Assembly (NCBI GenBank): GCA_023014485.1
Contig: JAJOZX010012070.1
Coordinates: forward strand, 1-64,000
Reading direction: 5' to 3'
DNA length: 64,000 bases
Source: Bathynomus jamesi
Lineage: Eukaryota; Arthropoda; Malacostraca; Isopoda; Cirolanidae
The translations under genes and the position numbers were made by a program. The notes below the pieces were generated by a model. That model was not told where the DNA came from and ran no database searches. It saw only the letters and a program-made list of their open reading frames with translations. The first letter of the stretch is position 1. Each line of letters begins with the position of its first letter. Shown one piece after another: positions 10,649 to 22,464 of this stretch.

Positions 10649-12211
10649 GTGATTGCCCTAAAAGGAGATCCTCTGGGCCGAACTAATTTGGTCCCTTTTG
10701 AAATCAAGTTGGAACCCAATTCCAAACCCATTTTCATTCCTCCCTATCGGGTTCCACATTCCCAGTTAGTCACTATTGAGGAACACATCAAGGACATGTT
10801 GGAGCAGGATGTCATTCAGCCTTCAGCTAGTCCCTGGTCCGCTCCTATGATTCTCGTCTCCAAAAAGGACGGAACATCTCGCCCTTGTATAGATTTTAGA
10901 CGCCTGAACAACATTACCATCCCAGACCGTTTCCCGATTCCAAACATGCAGGAAACAATTCTGAACGTAGGGAAAGCGAACTTTTTTTCATCCCTCGATT
11001 TAGCATCAGGTTATTGGCAAATGGAGGTCAGTCCCGAATCTCGGGCATTGACTGCTTTCTCCACTAACCGAGGCCATTACGAATTCCAGGTTTTACCTTT
11101 CGGAGTCCGAAATGGGCCTGCTAATTTCTCTAGGTTGATGAATATAGTCCTTTCCGACCTATTAGGTGTCGAAGCTCTCGTTATCTTGACGATATTATCG
11201 TCTACAGTTCGGACATAAAAACACACTTTCAACGCCTTCATAATGTGCTATCACACTTGAGAAAAGCACACCTTAAACTGAAGCTTGCAAAGTGCAATTT
11301 TTTACAAGAATCCCTGGTATACCTAGGATTCCTACTCTCGTCCACAGGAATTAAACCTGATCCAGCCAAACTCGAAGCCCTGGAAAGGTACCCTGTACCC
11401 AAACCATCGACGACGCCCGTGCATTTATTGGTTTTGTCGGATTCTATCGGAACTTTATCCCCCAATTTTCGAATATTGCTAAACCCATTACTAATTTGTT
11501 CCAGAAAAATTCGAAATTTAACTGGGAATCCGATCACCAACATGCCTTTGAAACTTTAATTAATAAACTAACCTGTCATCCCATTTTACAATATCCTGAT
11601 TACACAAGACCCTTCATCATAGCCACAGATGCTTCCTCCTATGGACTAGGAGCCGTCCTGTTACAGGACGTAGACGGTGTGGAATTACCCATTGCTTATG
11701 CCAGTCAACTTCTCTCTGCACCTCAACGGAATTATTCCACTACGGACCGAGAGGCCCTAGCGGTATATTGGGCTTTGAAAAAATTCCGAAATATCGTCTA
11801 TGGCTACGATGTAACCATCAAGACTGATCATAAGCCACTCACGTACCTCTTCAAGGACAAGCTACTTGAAGGACGATTGAGTAGATGGGCTCTGTTGATT
11901 CAGGACTTTGCAGCGAAAATCGTATACAAACCGGGAAAACTGCAAGTTATTCCAGACGGATTGTCGAGACTCAAGCCCGACGCCCAAGTGAATAAAATAG
12001 GAATTCTTCCTGTGTTCGACTACGAGTGTCTGCAATACTCCCAACAACAGGACCAACACACCCAAAACCTTCGGGCGCGCCTGGAACAAAAGGAACCATC
12101 GAAGGTAAAAGAACAGTACAACCTCAAAGATGGGCTCGTACATTTCAGGAACGAAGATGGAAACGACCTCGTGGAGATACCAAAGGATCTCGTTGATATA
12201 GCCATTGGACT
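10649..12211 (+). pseudogene. pol: Gypsy reverse transcriptase and RNase H
   Basis: Frame 2 (10649 to about 11,165) has SASPWSAPMILVSKKDG, FSSLDLASGYWQ and VLPFGVRNGPANFSRLM. The catalytic YLDD (11,182-11,193) is in frame 1 with IIVYSSD. A second shift near 11,405 leads to frame 3. That frame encodes RNase H: FIIATDASSYGLGAVL, STTDREALAVYWAL and TDHKPLTYLF, then SRLKPD. The order and motifs are diagnostic of Ty3/Gypsy Pol. Two frameshifts in RT inactivate it. The integrase that normally follows is lost at the junction near 12,211. Confidence 0.9.
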
Positions 12212-13360
12212 TTGTCATATTTTTCTTTCTACAAGCCATAATGTCTGTGAGCAAGGAAGAACGAATCCAGATAATTCTACTCATACGAAATCGGAGTCAG
12301 AGAGAGGCCGCTGCTGAATTTAACAGACTGCATCCAGACCGCGAGCCAATAACACAGAGTTGTGTTAGCAAACTTGTTGCAAAATTTAAGGAAACAGGAT
12401 CCATAGAAGATAAACCACGCAGTGGACCTTCAAGGCGGTCCACTGACGATGATACAGCGACTGCTATCCTGGCTCATTTTAACAGAAGTCCCAATAAGTC
12501 TCTTCGGCGATTGTCCGCCGAGACAGGAGTGTCGAAAAGTAGCATCCATCGCATTCTTCAGGCTCACAAATGGCATCCATATAAACTTCAGATCCTACGG
12601 AAATTAAGCGAAGATGATCCCGACCGGCGGATGGAATTTTGTGAATGGGCTACGGAACAATATGCTCGGGATGCCAATTTCCCGTCCACCATTCTGTTCA
12701 GTGACGAGGCTGTTTTTTATGGAAATGGTGAGGTAAATCGACAGAACACCCGCTACTGGTCTCAAAACAACCCTCACTGGTATACCTCTTCAAAGGAACA
12801 AGGTGCATCTCGGGTGATGGTATGGCGTGGCGTGGCATTTGGAAGGATCGCATTATAGGCCCCCTCTTTTTCGATGAGCATGTCACTGGAGGCACCTACC
12901 TACGTATGCTCAAGGAAGAAGCATTTCCCAGTGTCTTGAACGAAGAAGAAAATTTCCCAACATGGTTCCAGCAAGACGGCGCTCCTGCACATTACAGCAC
13001 CCAAGTAGGGAAATACCTGTACCAACAATTCCCTGGTCATTGGATAGGACGTCGAGGGCCTGTGGAATGGCCAGCTAGAAGCCCGGATCTCACGCCACTA
13101 GATTTTCTCTGGGGCCACTTGAAAGCGCTGGTATACGCAGAGAAAATTAGGAGTGTTGAACATTTGCGGCAGCGCGTTATTGGGGCATGTAACACCATTA
13201 CTCCTGACATCATTCACCGTGTGCTTGCTGACTGGGTATCACGTCTGAATTTGTGTATTGAAAACAATGGTGGACATATTGAGCACGTTCTGTAAATAAA
13301 AGCTTTTGTTTTGCCTTTTTTATTATTTTTCCTATGATGCCGGACTTATGGGACACCCTG
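12212..13360 (+). mobile_element. Mariner/IS630-type transposon joined to Gypsy
   Basis: The right end TATGGGACACCCTG (13,347-13,360) is a typical terminal repeat of this superfamily. The matching left end (CAGGGTGTCCC...) is absent, so the left terminus was lost at the junction with Gypsy near 12,211. The right flank reads TGTATATA, so the TA target site is no longer perfect. The element carries one nearly complete transposase gene. Confidence 0.8.
12241..13295 (+). pseudogene. Mariner-like transposase, one 5-bp frameshift
   Basis: The best start is ATG 12241 (MSVSKEERIQIILLIR), since upstream frame sequence is junction DNA. Residues ~1-110 form a paired helix-turn-helix DNA-binding part (KPRSGPSRRS, SAETGVSKSSIHRIL). 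The catalytic acidic residues are visible in LFSDEAVF, FQQDGAPAHY and RSPDLTPLDFLWG. The spacing from the second D is 36 residues to the D of SPD and 41 to the D of PLD. The frame breaks where CGTGG is repeated (12,826-12,830 and 12,831-12,835), and removing one copy would be the only correction needed in that region. Total length is close to a full 345-350 aa transposase. Confidence 0.85.
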
Positions 13361-13583
13361 TGTATATATATATAAACTCTTGTTCGTATAAAGTTGAAAA
13401 GAACCAGCCTAATTTACATGATTAGGGGGGGAAAAAAAGGAAGGGAAACGCAATTCATGTCAACCAGGAAACGCTTCAGGAAGAATCCACACCGAAAATG
13501 ATGCAGAGCTTCTTCGCTATTTGCATACTCCCTTATTTTGGTGATGAGGCGACACCAGATCTCGGAGACGAAAAACGTCTTCG

Positions 13584-13632
<49 letters not shown>

Positions 13633-14590
13633 CCGATCAGTATTTCAATGGCACTGTTGCACGAGTTAGCAAAAATGGAGTTTGTTTCCAACTGAAGTTC
13701 CACTAGATACATTATTCAATACTTGAGAATAAGTAAAACTTCTAACATCTTTGCTCGATACAAATAAGCCTTGTCGAAAGTAGCGTGATTTGTTCGGCTT
13801 AACTAATACTATGAATAATTTCACATGAAGTTTACGCTAACAAGATAGAGAAAACATTATTTCTTGAATTTGGGGTACCCAAATAGGAGTAATTCCCACA
13901 AATGAATTTATTAGAGAACGGTGAGAAAAGAGTGTCCAATTATTAACAAAAACGTTTCAATATAACGTAATAAAAAGTTTAAAAAGTTTTTCCAGACGCT
14001 TCCAAAGTCCGACCGAGCTGACATGAACAGGAGCCGAAAAATGCGGAGCGAGTTCTCACTTCAACACGGGAGTCACAAATTGTGTTCCGATGTTTCCAAA
14101 TCCAAACGAGATATTTTCATATATAATTTTTGCGTGGCAAAAAATTTTCCTCGCGTTCTCCGGCTTTCGAAACAAAATATTAGAATACTTCGATACTTTC
14201 TTAAAAATAGAGTTAAAACGCTCACAATTCACTTCCACCCACCACCCCCCTTTTAGCAGTCAAAAATATTTCACAGAAGGAAAAAAACGATGTCTTCAAT
14301 TTCCGATTCAATGGAAATCGAAGCAAAACTTGGTATTAAATTGGAAGTAATGAGGCCGCTTTTGGAACTGGACTCTCTCAACCATCCAGAAATTAGTGCA
14401 AATATGAAGTAAATGGTAGAACGATATATTAAGAAGGTTTGATATAAAATGGTATTCAATACTGCATTGAGATAACTAACAAATAATAATAAATAATAAT
14501 AATAATAATATATAATAATAATTTCTCTCAATACATATAATTTTTTTTTGGCATTAAATGGGGGTAAATTAGGGATTTGCTTTTGTTAGT
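13361..14590. other. No supported gene
   Basis: AT-rich sequence with a (CA)n tract at 13,590-13,631. Overlapping short frames at 14,023-14,350 have no recognisable motif. Confidence 0.4.
13590..13631. repeat. (CA)n microsatellite
   Basis: Twenty-one uninterrupted CA units. Confidence 0.95.
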
Positions 14591-14594
14591 ATAG

Positions 14595-14790
14595 GGGAGT
14601 GGTTCTTAACCTTTTTAGGCTGTGACCCAAATTCTGGTCGCGGAGCTAGCTCTGCGACCCATACCTTCAAACAGTTCACTTGTAATAGATAAAATAAATA
14701 ATTAGTGGTAAAATTATTAAGGATAACAAATGATAAATGACAATTTAATGACCCACTCAAAACGGCTTGGCGACTCAGGGAGTAGCTCAA
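14595..14790. mobile_element. hAT-like non-autonomous fragment
   Basis: AGTGGTTCTTAACCTTTTT and GCTGTGACCCAAA resemble the end of widespread hAT MITEs beginning CAGTGGTTCTCAACC. A degraded complement-like end (GGCGACTCAGGGAGTAGCTC) occurs near 14,769. No target duplication is evident. Confidence 0.35.
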
Positions 14791-14807
14791 TTTTCCATTT
14801 TGTTTTA

Positions 14808-15345
14808 AATGTAGTAGGAGGTACTCATTGGGTCCGGTTGCAGAGCAGTGGGAATTCTCAGAAGATAACCTATTGGTAGAGACGGAAAACTTTATGACAA
14901 TTCTCAGTAGTCCGAATAACGAAGTATGAAGGATAGGTATTCTTTACGGACAAAAAGTGTTTATTTACTGATATATAAGTAGTGATTGTCCTTAAGGTGT
15001 AAATGTATTACGAAGTGCTAGTCTGGTCTGATATCAGAGCACTGGTAATTCAAATGATACTTTTTTTAAATTTTATTTTTATTTACCCATTTCTTTTAGG
15101 CGAGAAATTTGGGAGTTCAAGACCTCCGAATAGCTACATTAAATTATTTTTGGGAAGCCACTCCTCTCCACCCTTCTTTCTTCTGCTCCTTCCTCTATTT
15201 TTCATTATTAAAAGGGTGCTGCTTGGGGGGTAGTCAGGGTAGTTTAGTAGTAATGATGTTCCCTTTGTCAATAAGTGTAGTAGGAGATGCTGTTCTGGTC
15301 TGGTTTCAGAGCAGTAGTACAGTAGTTTTCAAATGATACCCAAAT
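14808..15345 (+). repeat. Three diverged copies of a short repeat
   Basis: A word of the form GTAGTAGGAG...GGTCCGGTTGCAGAGCAGT recurs near 14,812, 15,005 and 15,275. AAATGATAC follows the second and third copies. It could be an old SINE or a tandem duplication, and it matches nothing else in the window. Confidence 0.35.
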
Positions 15346-15559
15346 GGTAGAGAATAGACGTTTTCAATTTAGCTTGTACAGAATTTGAAGTCCCTTATAA
15401 TCATGACTGATCTGGTACAGTAACTTAGATACTGTTTCCTTATGTTTGAGTAGTCACTCAAAGAACTGGTGATAATTTGACCCAGATACTTGTACTTGTT
15501 TTATTAGTTAGTCTCATTTTGAAAATAATAATAGCCGTTTGGTTTGAGCATTTAGGATA

Positions 15560-16760
15560 GAACTGCATAACCTCAGCTTTAGTAACATTAAAATTAATGT
15601 CACTGTTCTTGAATATAATTCGCAAAATTTATATGATGATTCAGACCTTTAACCGAAGGAATTTTGAATACCATATCATCGGCATAGACCAAGTTATTTA
15701 TCCTCGTGTTATCTATACAACATCCCACTGTTGCCTCATTAAGAGAATTAATTAATCCATCAATATACACATTAAACAGCAAAGGAGAGAACAAGGAGCC
15801 TTGTCTGACTCGGCATGAGAAACCGTAACATTTGGACATCTAATCAAAAAAGTTTGGCGAGTGTGCCAAAATTTCAATGTTTAAAACACAGTGGAACATT
15901 CCTGTCCTCTAATTTTTTAAATATTATGATTCACCTTATCATAGGCTTTGCTTATATCCTAAAAAACTGGGTAAATCTTAAGAACATGTTATCACCTGAA
16001 TTTTTAAAAAATAACTATATGGCCGTAATCTACATAACAATATAACACTTTTCAAGAGTACTGTTTTTTTGTGCAAATGCGTTATAAGCAAGTTATTATG
16101 AAATATAATATCTCGTTGCTATTCATTCATTCATTGCATTTTGGTATGATTTTGCAGGTGATGACATTTCCTTAAGATTTAATCGAGGCAGTTATTCGTC
16201 ATAGTTTTGTTAGTTTTAGCGAAAATTTCACGACTTAACCTAACCAATCGTCAAGGGCGTACAGTTGACCTAACCTCGGGCATTCAATAATTTTCCCGTA
16301 GGTTTCGATTAATAAAATTAATCGAAACTTACGGGAAAATTATTAATAAAATTAATTAATAAAATTAATCGAAACCTACGGGAAAATTAAGTGCCCGGTT
16401 AGGTCAACTGCACGCCCTTGACGATTGGTTAGGTTAAGTCGTGATATTTTCGCTAAAACTAACAAAAATATGACGAATAACTTCCTCGCAGCCACAGTCG
16501 AAATACATGTCACATGATTGGTCGAGCATATGAATAAATAGCAACGATGATATATTTCATAATAACTTATAACGTATTTGCACAAAAAAAAAACAGTACT
16601 CTTGAAAAAGGTGTGATATTGTTAATATGTAGATTACGGCCATATAGTTATTTTTTCAAAATTCAGGTGATGAAATCTTAAGATTTACCAACAACTATAG
16701 ATAGTTACATTACTGTCAGTATATTTAAAAACCACCTCCTTCAAAACAAATACAAGAGAT
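15560..16760 (-). pseudogene. LINE reverse transcriptase fragment split by foldback
   Basis: Minus strand. FKYTDSNVTIYS is encoded right of the foldback element. FLDISKAYDKVNH continues immediately left of it (about 15,925-15,968). Then RVRQGSLFSPLLFNVYIDGL and the catalytic YADDMV (about 15,669-15,686) follow. These are RT motifs 3-5 of a non-LTR retrotransposon. The two halves join smoothly once the 720-bp insertion at 15,970-16,689 is taken out, which fixes the order of events. Frameshifts occur around 15,840-15,915. Confidence 0.75.
15970..16689. mobile_element. Foldback element A (Mutator-type?)
   Basis: A 720-bp palindrome. Arms begin GGTAAATCTTAAGA / TCTTAAGATTTACC and are about 320 bp each. 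The flank reads AAAAACT on the left and AACAACT on the right, an imperfect 7-8 bp target duplication. The inner arms carry the shared core GAAAATTTCACGACTTAACC ... CAATCGTCAAGGGCGTACAG. The centre holds nested smaller palindromes of GTTTCGATTAATAAAATTAA. It interrupts a LINE RT gene. There is no coding capacity. Confidence 0.8.
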
Positions 16761-16830
16761 GTACCGACTGCGAATTATGGCCGACTGGTGACTAGTGGGC
16801 TTTCAAAGTTGGCCGACTATAAGAACTAAT
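16756..16830 (+). mobile_element. Possible hAT end
   Basis: AGAGATGTACCGACT followed by repeated GGCCGACT words. It matches in kind the inverted end AGTCGGTACATCCCTA at 43,611-43,626. No second end or duplication was found nearby. Confidence 0.35.
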
Positions 16831-17105
16831 TCTTACTTAGGTTTGTGGACAAAAATATTTTAATCTCATTGCTGCTACACACTTATCAATTTCTATTTAA
16901 GTATATCTGTAATGCATATGCAATTTAGAGCTCTTCGTATAGGTTTCATATGCATTTAATGCATGCCTCAATGGCGACATCATTCATTTCACCATAATAG
17001 AATCTTATTTGCCCTAGTGTTTTACTATGACTACGGTACTGAATAAAGTTAGACTACTTTAGTCCGAAATGGTATGCCTAATTATTTCAAACTAAAATCC
17101 TGCAG

Positions 17106-17111
17106 GAGGAC
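17106..17111. other. Target-site duplication, left
   Basis: GAGGAC, identical to 30,737-30,742 across the 13.6-kb element. Confidence 0.8.
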
Positions 17112-17168
17112 AGTAGTATAGCCGCAAAAAGGGAGAGTGCAGGAATGTTGCAAGAGATAATGATCAAA

Positions 17169-17262
17169 TGTTGCAAAAGGGGTGGGGGTATGCAACAATT
17201 CAATGTTGCAAAGGGGGTGGGGGTATGCAACAACTCAATGTTGCAAAGGGGGTGGGGTGCTG
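17169..17262 (+). repeat. ~34-bp tandem repeats near left end
   Basis: TTGCAAAGGGGGTGGGGGTA followed by TGCAACAATTCAATG repeats 2.5-3 times. The right arm has a diverged, differently sized set at about 30,595-30,690. Short tandem repeats just inside the ends are typical of Polinton termini. Confidence 0.75.
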
Positions 17263-17704
17263 CAGGTGCAACAAGGGGTCATGAAACTTGGAGGCGGCGT
17301 TATCCCCCAAGAGAAAGAAAGGAGGAGAAAGGAGGAGAGGTGTTCACCTGGCAGGAGCCAAGTGCATAATAAGACTTCAGCCGAGTAGGCGTTGTCTTAT
17401 AGGCTCCTAATCAGCCAGTTGGCTTAGAAGGAGCCAAGGGGGAAGGGGTACACCTGAAGGGGGAGAGGCGAGGGATCTTCGGGGGGAGAAGGAAGGATGA
17501 CCTCCCCCCAAAGGGATTGCCTTAGCCTAAGAGTGAAAGGATAGACGGAGGAGGACTTTGGGGGGACAAGGTGGGAGGTCCTAACCCCCCAAAGGGAAAC
17601 TAAGCTAAGTCTTAACCTAAGAAGGGAAGGAGAGTTCTTTATTCGGCCGAAGTTCGCATCAAACTACCAGCTCCGAAGCCAAGCGGGTCTTATATAGATG
17701 ATGG

Positions 17705-17785
17705 TTGAGTTGCCAGATACCATTTTAATTGTACAGGTATACATTATTAGGGTGAGTTGCTAGATACCATTTTAATTCGTTACCA
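17705..17785 (+). repeat. Outer copies of a ~47-bp arm repeat
   Basis: Two units carrying TTGCCAGATACCATTTTAAT; the first also has CAGGTATACATTATTA. The same unit recurs at 21,008-21,160. The right arm mirrors it at about 30,068-30,145. Confidence 0.75.
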
Positions 17786-17999
17786 AAGCATACAGACTTA
17801 AAATCGAAATTGACAAAAAGAAAATGATTATTAATTAAATAAGTAGAATTTGCCTTCTACTGCACAAAAATAATATAATACGTACAATCGTCAAAATATT
17901 AGTTCAGACGAAATATACACACACACACAAATGAGCAACTTTCTCCTTACCTTATATATATATATATAGAATCATATTAACTATTTAATTTTGTCATTC

Positions 18000-18002
<3 letters not shown>

Positions 18003-18055
<53 letters not shown>
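18003..18055. repeat. (TA)n in left arm
   Basis: Its partner in the right arm (28,902-28,944) is shorter, showing independent microsatellite drift of the arms. Confidence 0.9.
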
Positions 18056-18057
<2 letters not shown>

Positions 18058-19395
18058 AACGGATTTTCACCTTAAAGTGAATTAAAACAATATTGACAAT
18101 TCACTAAACAGTTGGCTTAGCAAAAGAAATCGTTCCATTAACCTTCTCAAATCTACACACACACACACCTCTGTATATATTATGTGAATGAGTCAGAAAA
18201 AATGCCAAAAGTATATTAATTTAAAACAAATTAATTTTCTCCTTTTAAGAGAATCAATTATTAAAACCAATATTAACAATATAAGAATTTAATTATTAAA
18301 CGCCGTTTTATTTACTTTCTTTGTTATTAAAACGAATCCAAAATATTAACTCTTAGAACATTGCGTTCAGACGAGTAGGAAACTGAACCAGGAACGAATC
18401 ACACCTGTTTACCCCGAGGCCTTTTTGAAAGGTACGCGAAGGAATTTGGGTTGAACTTTCTATCTCTCTCAGACTCAATTCCTCCTCTTCTAGCTCTCGA
18501 AGCAAATGTATACCTTTTATACATAAAAAAAAAAGTTTTATATTTTATCAACTCCGTTATTTTTATTTACACGTAATTTGTATGGTGTCATATTCTTAGA
18601 TAACATCTCTGATATTGAATTGGAAAGATATACATTTTTCAAAATTAGCGCGCGCACACACACACACACACACACAATTATATTAAATAATAAACAGCAA
18701 AAGAAATAAACTAACTGTGTCTAATTTCTTTTGGCAAACCTTTATGTATCAAAAACAAAAAAAATATTAAACACTTCATATTACTTCATGTCATTTCACT
18801 TCATTTCACTAATCTCATATCATTTCGCTCATTTCATTTACTTTCAGCTTCTCTGGAAAAAAAAAGAAAAGAAAAAAAATCTGAGAAGACGAGTCTCGGG
18901 CTAACCACAAAGTAACCGCAAGCTTACCTTTTTTCCAGTCAACTCGAGGAAACCTCCCGATTCTGAATGTTAAAAATAGTTATTATTACTTCTCCATTGA
19001 AATACACGCTTCACTCTCGAAGCGAAGAAAATAAAAAATGTTTTATACATATTTTAGCAACTTAGTTATCAGAATCATAATTATCAGAAATCAACAAAGT
19101 TTTTTCAAAATTACGCATGTACTCTGAAAGTACTAACAATTGAACGTAATTACGTGTTTTCTGCATAAACGTCTGCAGAAAAATATGAGATCGTGGGTTC
19201 GACTCCCGATTACCAGACGCGTATCTCTCACGATTCCTAGTTAATGTTTTGTGTAAACGAATGCAAAAAGAACAGAGTTCATTTACACCATGCGTACACT
19301 TATCGTGTACACAGTTAGTGGGAAATAAAACGTCCCAATGAAACTATACTCATTTTAAAGGCAGAATTCATTCACACCAAGCGTACACCTATCGT

Positions 19396-19396
19396 G

Positions 19397-19463
<67 letters not shown>

Positions 19464-19495
19464 TTTTGTTCATTTTTCTTTTTTTTTAAATAAAG

Positions 19496-19552
<57 letters not shown>
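19396..19552. repeat. Two long (TA)n tracts
   Basis: Two (TA)n runs separated by a GAGAGAG and T-rich stretch. The right-arm partner around 27,375-27,510 has much shorter TA runs but a longer CTCTCT run. Confidence 0.9.
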
Positions 19553-19554
<2 letters not shown>

Positions 19555-19584
19555 GGTGGTACAAATTACAGTAGTAATAATAAT

Positions 19585-20470
19585 AATAATAAACTCATTT
19601 TCGCCGAATTGGAAAGATTAAGCTTTTCAGCTTTTCACTCCGGCCTTAGACCTACAGTTTAACGTGGAACCCGAATCAGAAATACATCTCGTCAGGGAAT
19701 CATTGCTCTCTCTTTCACATCATAATTTCAACATTTAAAATAACAGGAACATTTGATTATTGATCCGGATTTAAAATAACAGGATCATTTGATTATTGAT
19801 CCGGGGGTAGTATGTCTGAAAAATGTGATATGTACGAAAACAATGTAGATTTTCCTCTTTAGTAATAATAATAATAACTAGCTCTTCCCCGAATTGTAAC
19901 AATGATTAAGGTTTTCACTCCGCCTTAGACCCACAGTTTAACGTGGTAACCGAATACTCTTTTCTTTTTAAAAAATATAATTAAATGAATGGATATATTT
20001 ATAATTTCTTTATTATAAAATCCTCTCGATTACATTAGTGACTATTGATCCGGGAATAGTGGGGGGAAAACCAAGTATTGTCGCAAATATTGACATGGTA
20101 AAGACAGCAAGGGGTAATACGAGCATTAAATCTATTGGAGAAAATATAAAGATGCCATTAGTCGTCCAAAGCATGGACCCGTTATAGCGGTGTTACGATT
20201 GGTACACAAACTTATCATAGCTCCACCCAGCTACACTGACAACCAATCACTACGAACATCTGCTCTTGATCTTTTGGGGCGGAGCTTGGCGATTGTACAT
20301 ATAAAAGGAAATATTTTTCAGTTGGGAGTAACAGTAGCTATTTTAATAATAATTAACTCTTTCTCGCCGATTTGTTCCCCTCATTAGACCTACAGCTTAA
20401 CGTGGATTCAGAAATACATCTCGTCAGGAAATGATTGCTCACTATTTCACATCATAATTTCATCGACATA
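19585..20470 (+). repeat. Three copies of an arm-internal repeat
   Basis: CCTTAGACCTACAGTTTAAC-type blocks recur near 19,645, 19,925 and 20,380. Each is preceded by an AATAATAAT/CTCG(C/G)CGAATT stretch, and two are followed by CATCTCGTCAGG. All three are mirrored in the right arm (26,520-26,580, 26,995-27,070, 27,240-27,350). Confidence 0.7.
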
Positions 20471-20592
20471 ATTAAAGCTCATATACAGGACCTGCATCGT
20501 CTATAAGATCTGTGGCGTGTGGAACATGCAGTCTTCAGATGTGAACATCTGCTCTGTGGATCAGTTCAAGAAAATGGATAACCCGAACCTTG

Positions 20593-20593
<1 letters not shown>

Positions 20594-20631
<38 letters not shown>

Positions 20632-20713
20632 TTTGTCAGAAAATGAGGATCACGCACACGCGCGCGCACACATATACACTATATATATATATATATATAC
20701 TGTATATATATAT
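20594..20713. repeat. (CA)n and (TA)n tracts
   Basis: (CA)n at 20,594-20,629, then CGCGCG and (TA)n to 20,713. The right-arm equivalent at 26,245-26,350 differs in all tract lengths. Confidence 0.9.
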
Positions 20714-21007
20714 AGGGTGATATGCATAAAAACAAATTTTTCTATGTAGTAATAATAATAACTAACCCAGAATTTTCCAAAATTGCTGTGAAAGTGTAAT
20801 GAAAAAGAACAGCTTCAGAGTTCATTCACACCATGTGTACACTTCTCGTGTACGCAGTGTACACCTTCCACATTGTGACCGACACTATTTTTCTTCTACG
20901 CTAGAGAATACACATCTGAAATCCACGGCTTGCACCGCTCAACTGAGTATATATCCCCAGGTAGTAGCAGGAGTCACTTTTTTATGCGTAAATGGCTTGT
21001 TCAGGTT

Positions 21008-21160
21008 GAATTGTCAGATACTACTTTTTATTTTAACTGTTCAGGTATACATTATTATGGAGAGTTGTCAGATACCACTTTATTTTAATTGTTCAGGTAT
21101 ACATTATTATGGAGTTGCCAGATACCATTTTAATTGTTCAGGTATACATTATTAGGTAGC
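21008..21160 (+). repeat. Three tandem copies of the ~47-bp arm repeat
   Basis: Units contain GTCAGATACCA...TTTTAATTGTTCAGGTATAC followed by ATTATTA. They are mirrored at about 25,790-25,945. The same unit sits close to the outer ends, so it is a subterminal repeat of the element. Confidence 0.8.
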
Positions 21161-21413
21161 CAGATTGTACCATTTATTTAATTAATTCTTAAAAGTTGGC
21201 TTACAATTCCGCTAGTAGGTTTAGAAGGCGTAAAATGATATAATTGTTTACAACCAAAAGAATTAAGTAAACATTACATTCTGTTTATTATAAATATATA
21301 GAAAATAAATATACATTTTGAATGATCAATTAAAAATAATAATAGTTTAAGAAATATGAACGAGGAATATGCATATAATCAAAAATATATCCGTCAATAT
21401 AACAGTACAGGAG

Positions 21414-21468
<55 letters not shown>

Positions 21469-21667
21469 ATTATGGATATATATAGAAAATAAATATACAT
21501 TGGAATGATCAAAACTAAGAAATAATATAATCATCAACATCGCAGAAATATATACACAACTAAATAAATAAATATACACTTTATCTTCTACCGCGCAAAA
21601 TAAGAATTCGTATAGCCATCAATATAGCAGAAATATATATATATACACACACACCAACACAAATATG

Positions 21668-22110
21668 TTAAATATATAAATACATTTCACTTTTTTTCAA
21701 AATACTAAAATCGCACTTAACCGAGTCTACAATTATATCATTATTGCTCTGCATTACGCAGTATACGCGGTTTAATAATATTTCACCGCTTAAAGTATAG
21801 GGAAACCTGTACTCCATATGAAGGGCTTTCATATCGTTCAGTACTATTTTTGTTCCCACTTTACAACCGGTTTGTAAGTTATCTTTAAATACGTCTAGAA
21901 TACAATCAAAAGCACGCACAGAGTTCATCGTTAGCCACATTATTAAACACAAGTTTATAAACACGCCTTTCCAATCGAGGGTTTATTTCTACCGACCCGA
22001 GCTTTTCAATCGTGAACTCATCTTCACTCAACAAGGGGCAATTGAAATAAACTAAATCGTTACGACAACTGCTCGGTATATAAATCTCGGGTTTTAATGT
22101 TTTAACACTC
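21668..22110 (-). pseudogene. Unknown small gene, left-arm copy (frameshifted)
   Basis: Same gene as 24,907-25,236. The segment ILNDMKALHMEYRFPY-like and GEILLNRVYCVMQSNND are preserved. A 2-bp deletion relative to the right copy, near 21,920, breaks the frame before VRAFDCILDVFKDN. The part upstream of the deletion stays open further than in the right copy, as far as about 22,110. I do not recognise the family. Confidence 0.55.
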
Positions 22111-22233
22111 CCTGAATGCGCACCAGACAGTTCCCGTCAGGGTAAATTTCATGAACTAGGCACATTTTATAACGGTTTTATTGTTTTACCACTCACCATT
22201 TCCACAAACTAAACGTCTTCACACTCCGGTGCA

Positions 22234-22464
22234 CTATTTGAGAGAAACATAACCATATTTTACCTTTTTATTTGACAGACGATACTCGTCTCTAAAGTCT
22301 GCTAAAAACTCACGCAGGGCACTAGCCACAACCTCACTACGAGCCTCATCATGATATACACTAATATAGTGATAAAAATACTTAAGATTGTCCATGATGA
22401 CGACATTTACATTTTCAACCGAAGTGTACGAGTTAACAATAGACACATCAATGATTATATTCAA
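22234..22464 (-). CDS. Unknown small gene, left-arm copy
   Basis: 76-aa frame beginning MNIIIDVSIVNSYTSVENVN. It is nearly identical to the right-arm frame at 24,474-24,731 until the C-terminus. Features are a hydrophobic/aromatic LKYFYHYI and a charged FLADFRDEYRLSNKKVKYG, with no signal peptide or clear domain. The coordinates lie in the arm next to the single-copy centre, and transcription would run away from the centre. Preservation of the frame in both arms hints that it once coded, but function is unknown. Confidence 0.45.
   Translation of the reverse strand: MNIIIDVSIVNSYTSVENVNVVIMDNLKYFYHYISVYHDEARSEVVASALREFLADFRDEYRLSNKKVKYGYVSLK

Larger units (their letters stand above)
8132..12211 (+). 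mobile_element. Decayed Gypsy LTR retrotransposon, 3' part missing
   Basis: Gag, protease, reverse transcriptase and RNase H follow in the order of Ty3/Gypsy elements. The sequence stops near 12,211, shortly after the RNase H-tether region, where a mariner-like element begins. Integrase and 3' LTR are absent. There are many stops and frameshifts, so it cannot be active. Base composition is less AT-rich than the flanks. Confidence 0.85.

Noticed and set aside
16215..16440. Arthropod telomere-type repeats (CCTAACCTAACC)
   Set aside because: There are only two units, and they always occur within the fixed foldback core. There is no array.
19150..19230. tRNA gene in the left arm (GGGTTCGACTCCCGATTACC)
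   Set aside because: Only a T-arm-like B box is present. No matching A box, anticodon arm or acceptor stem was found upstream.
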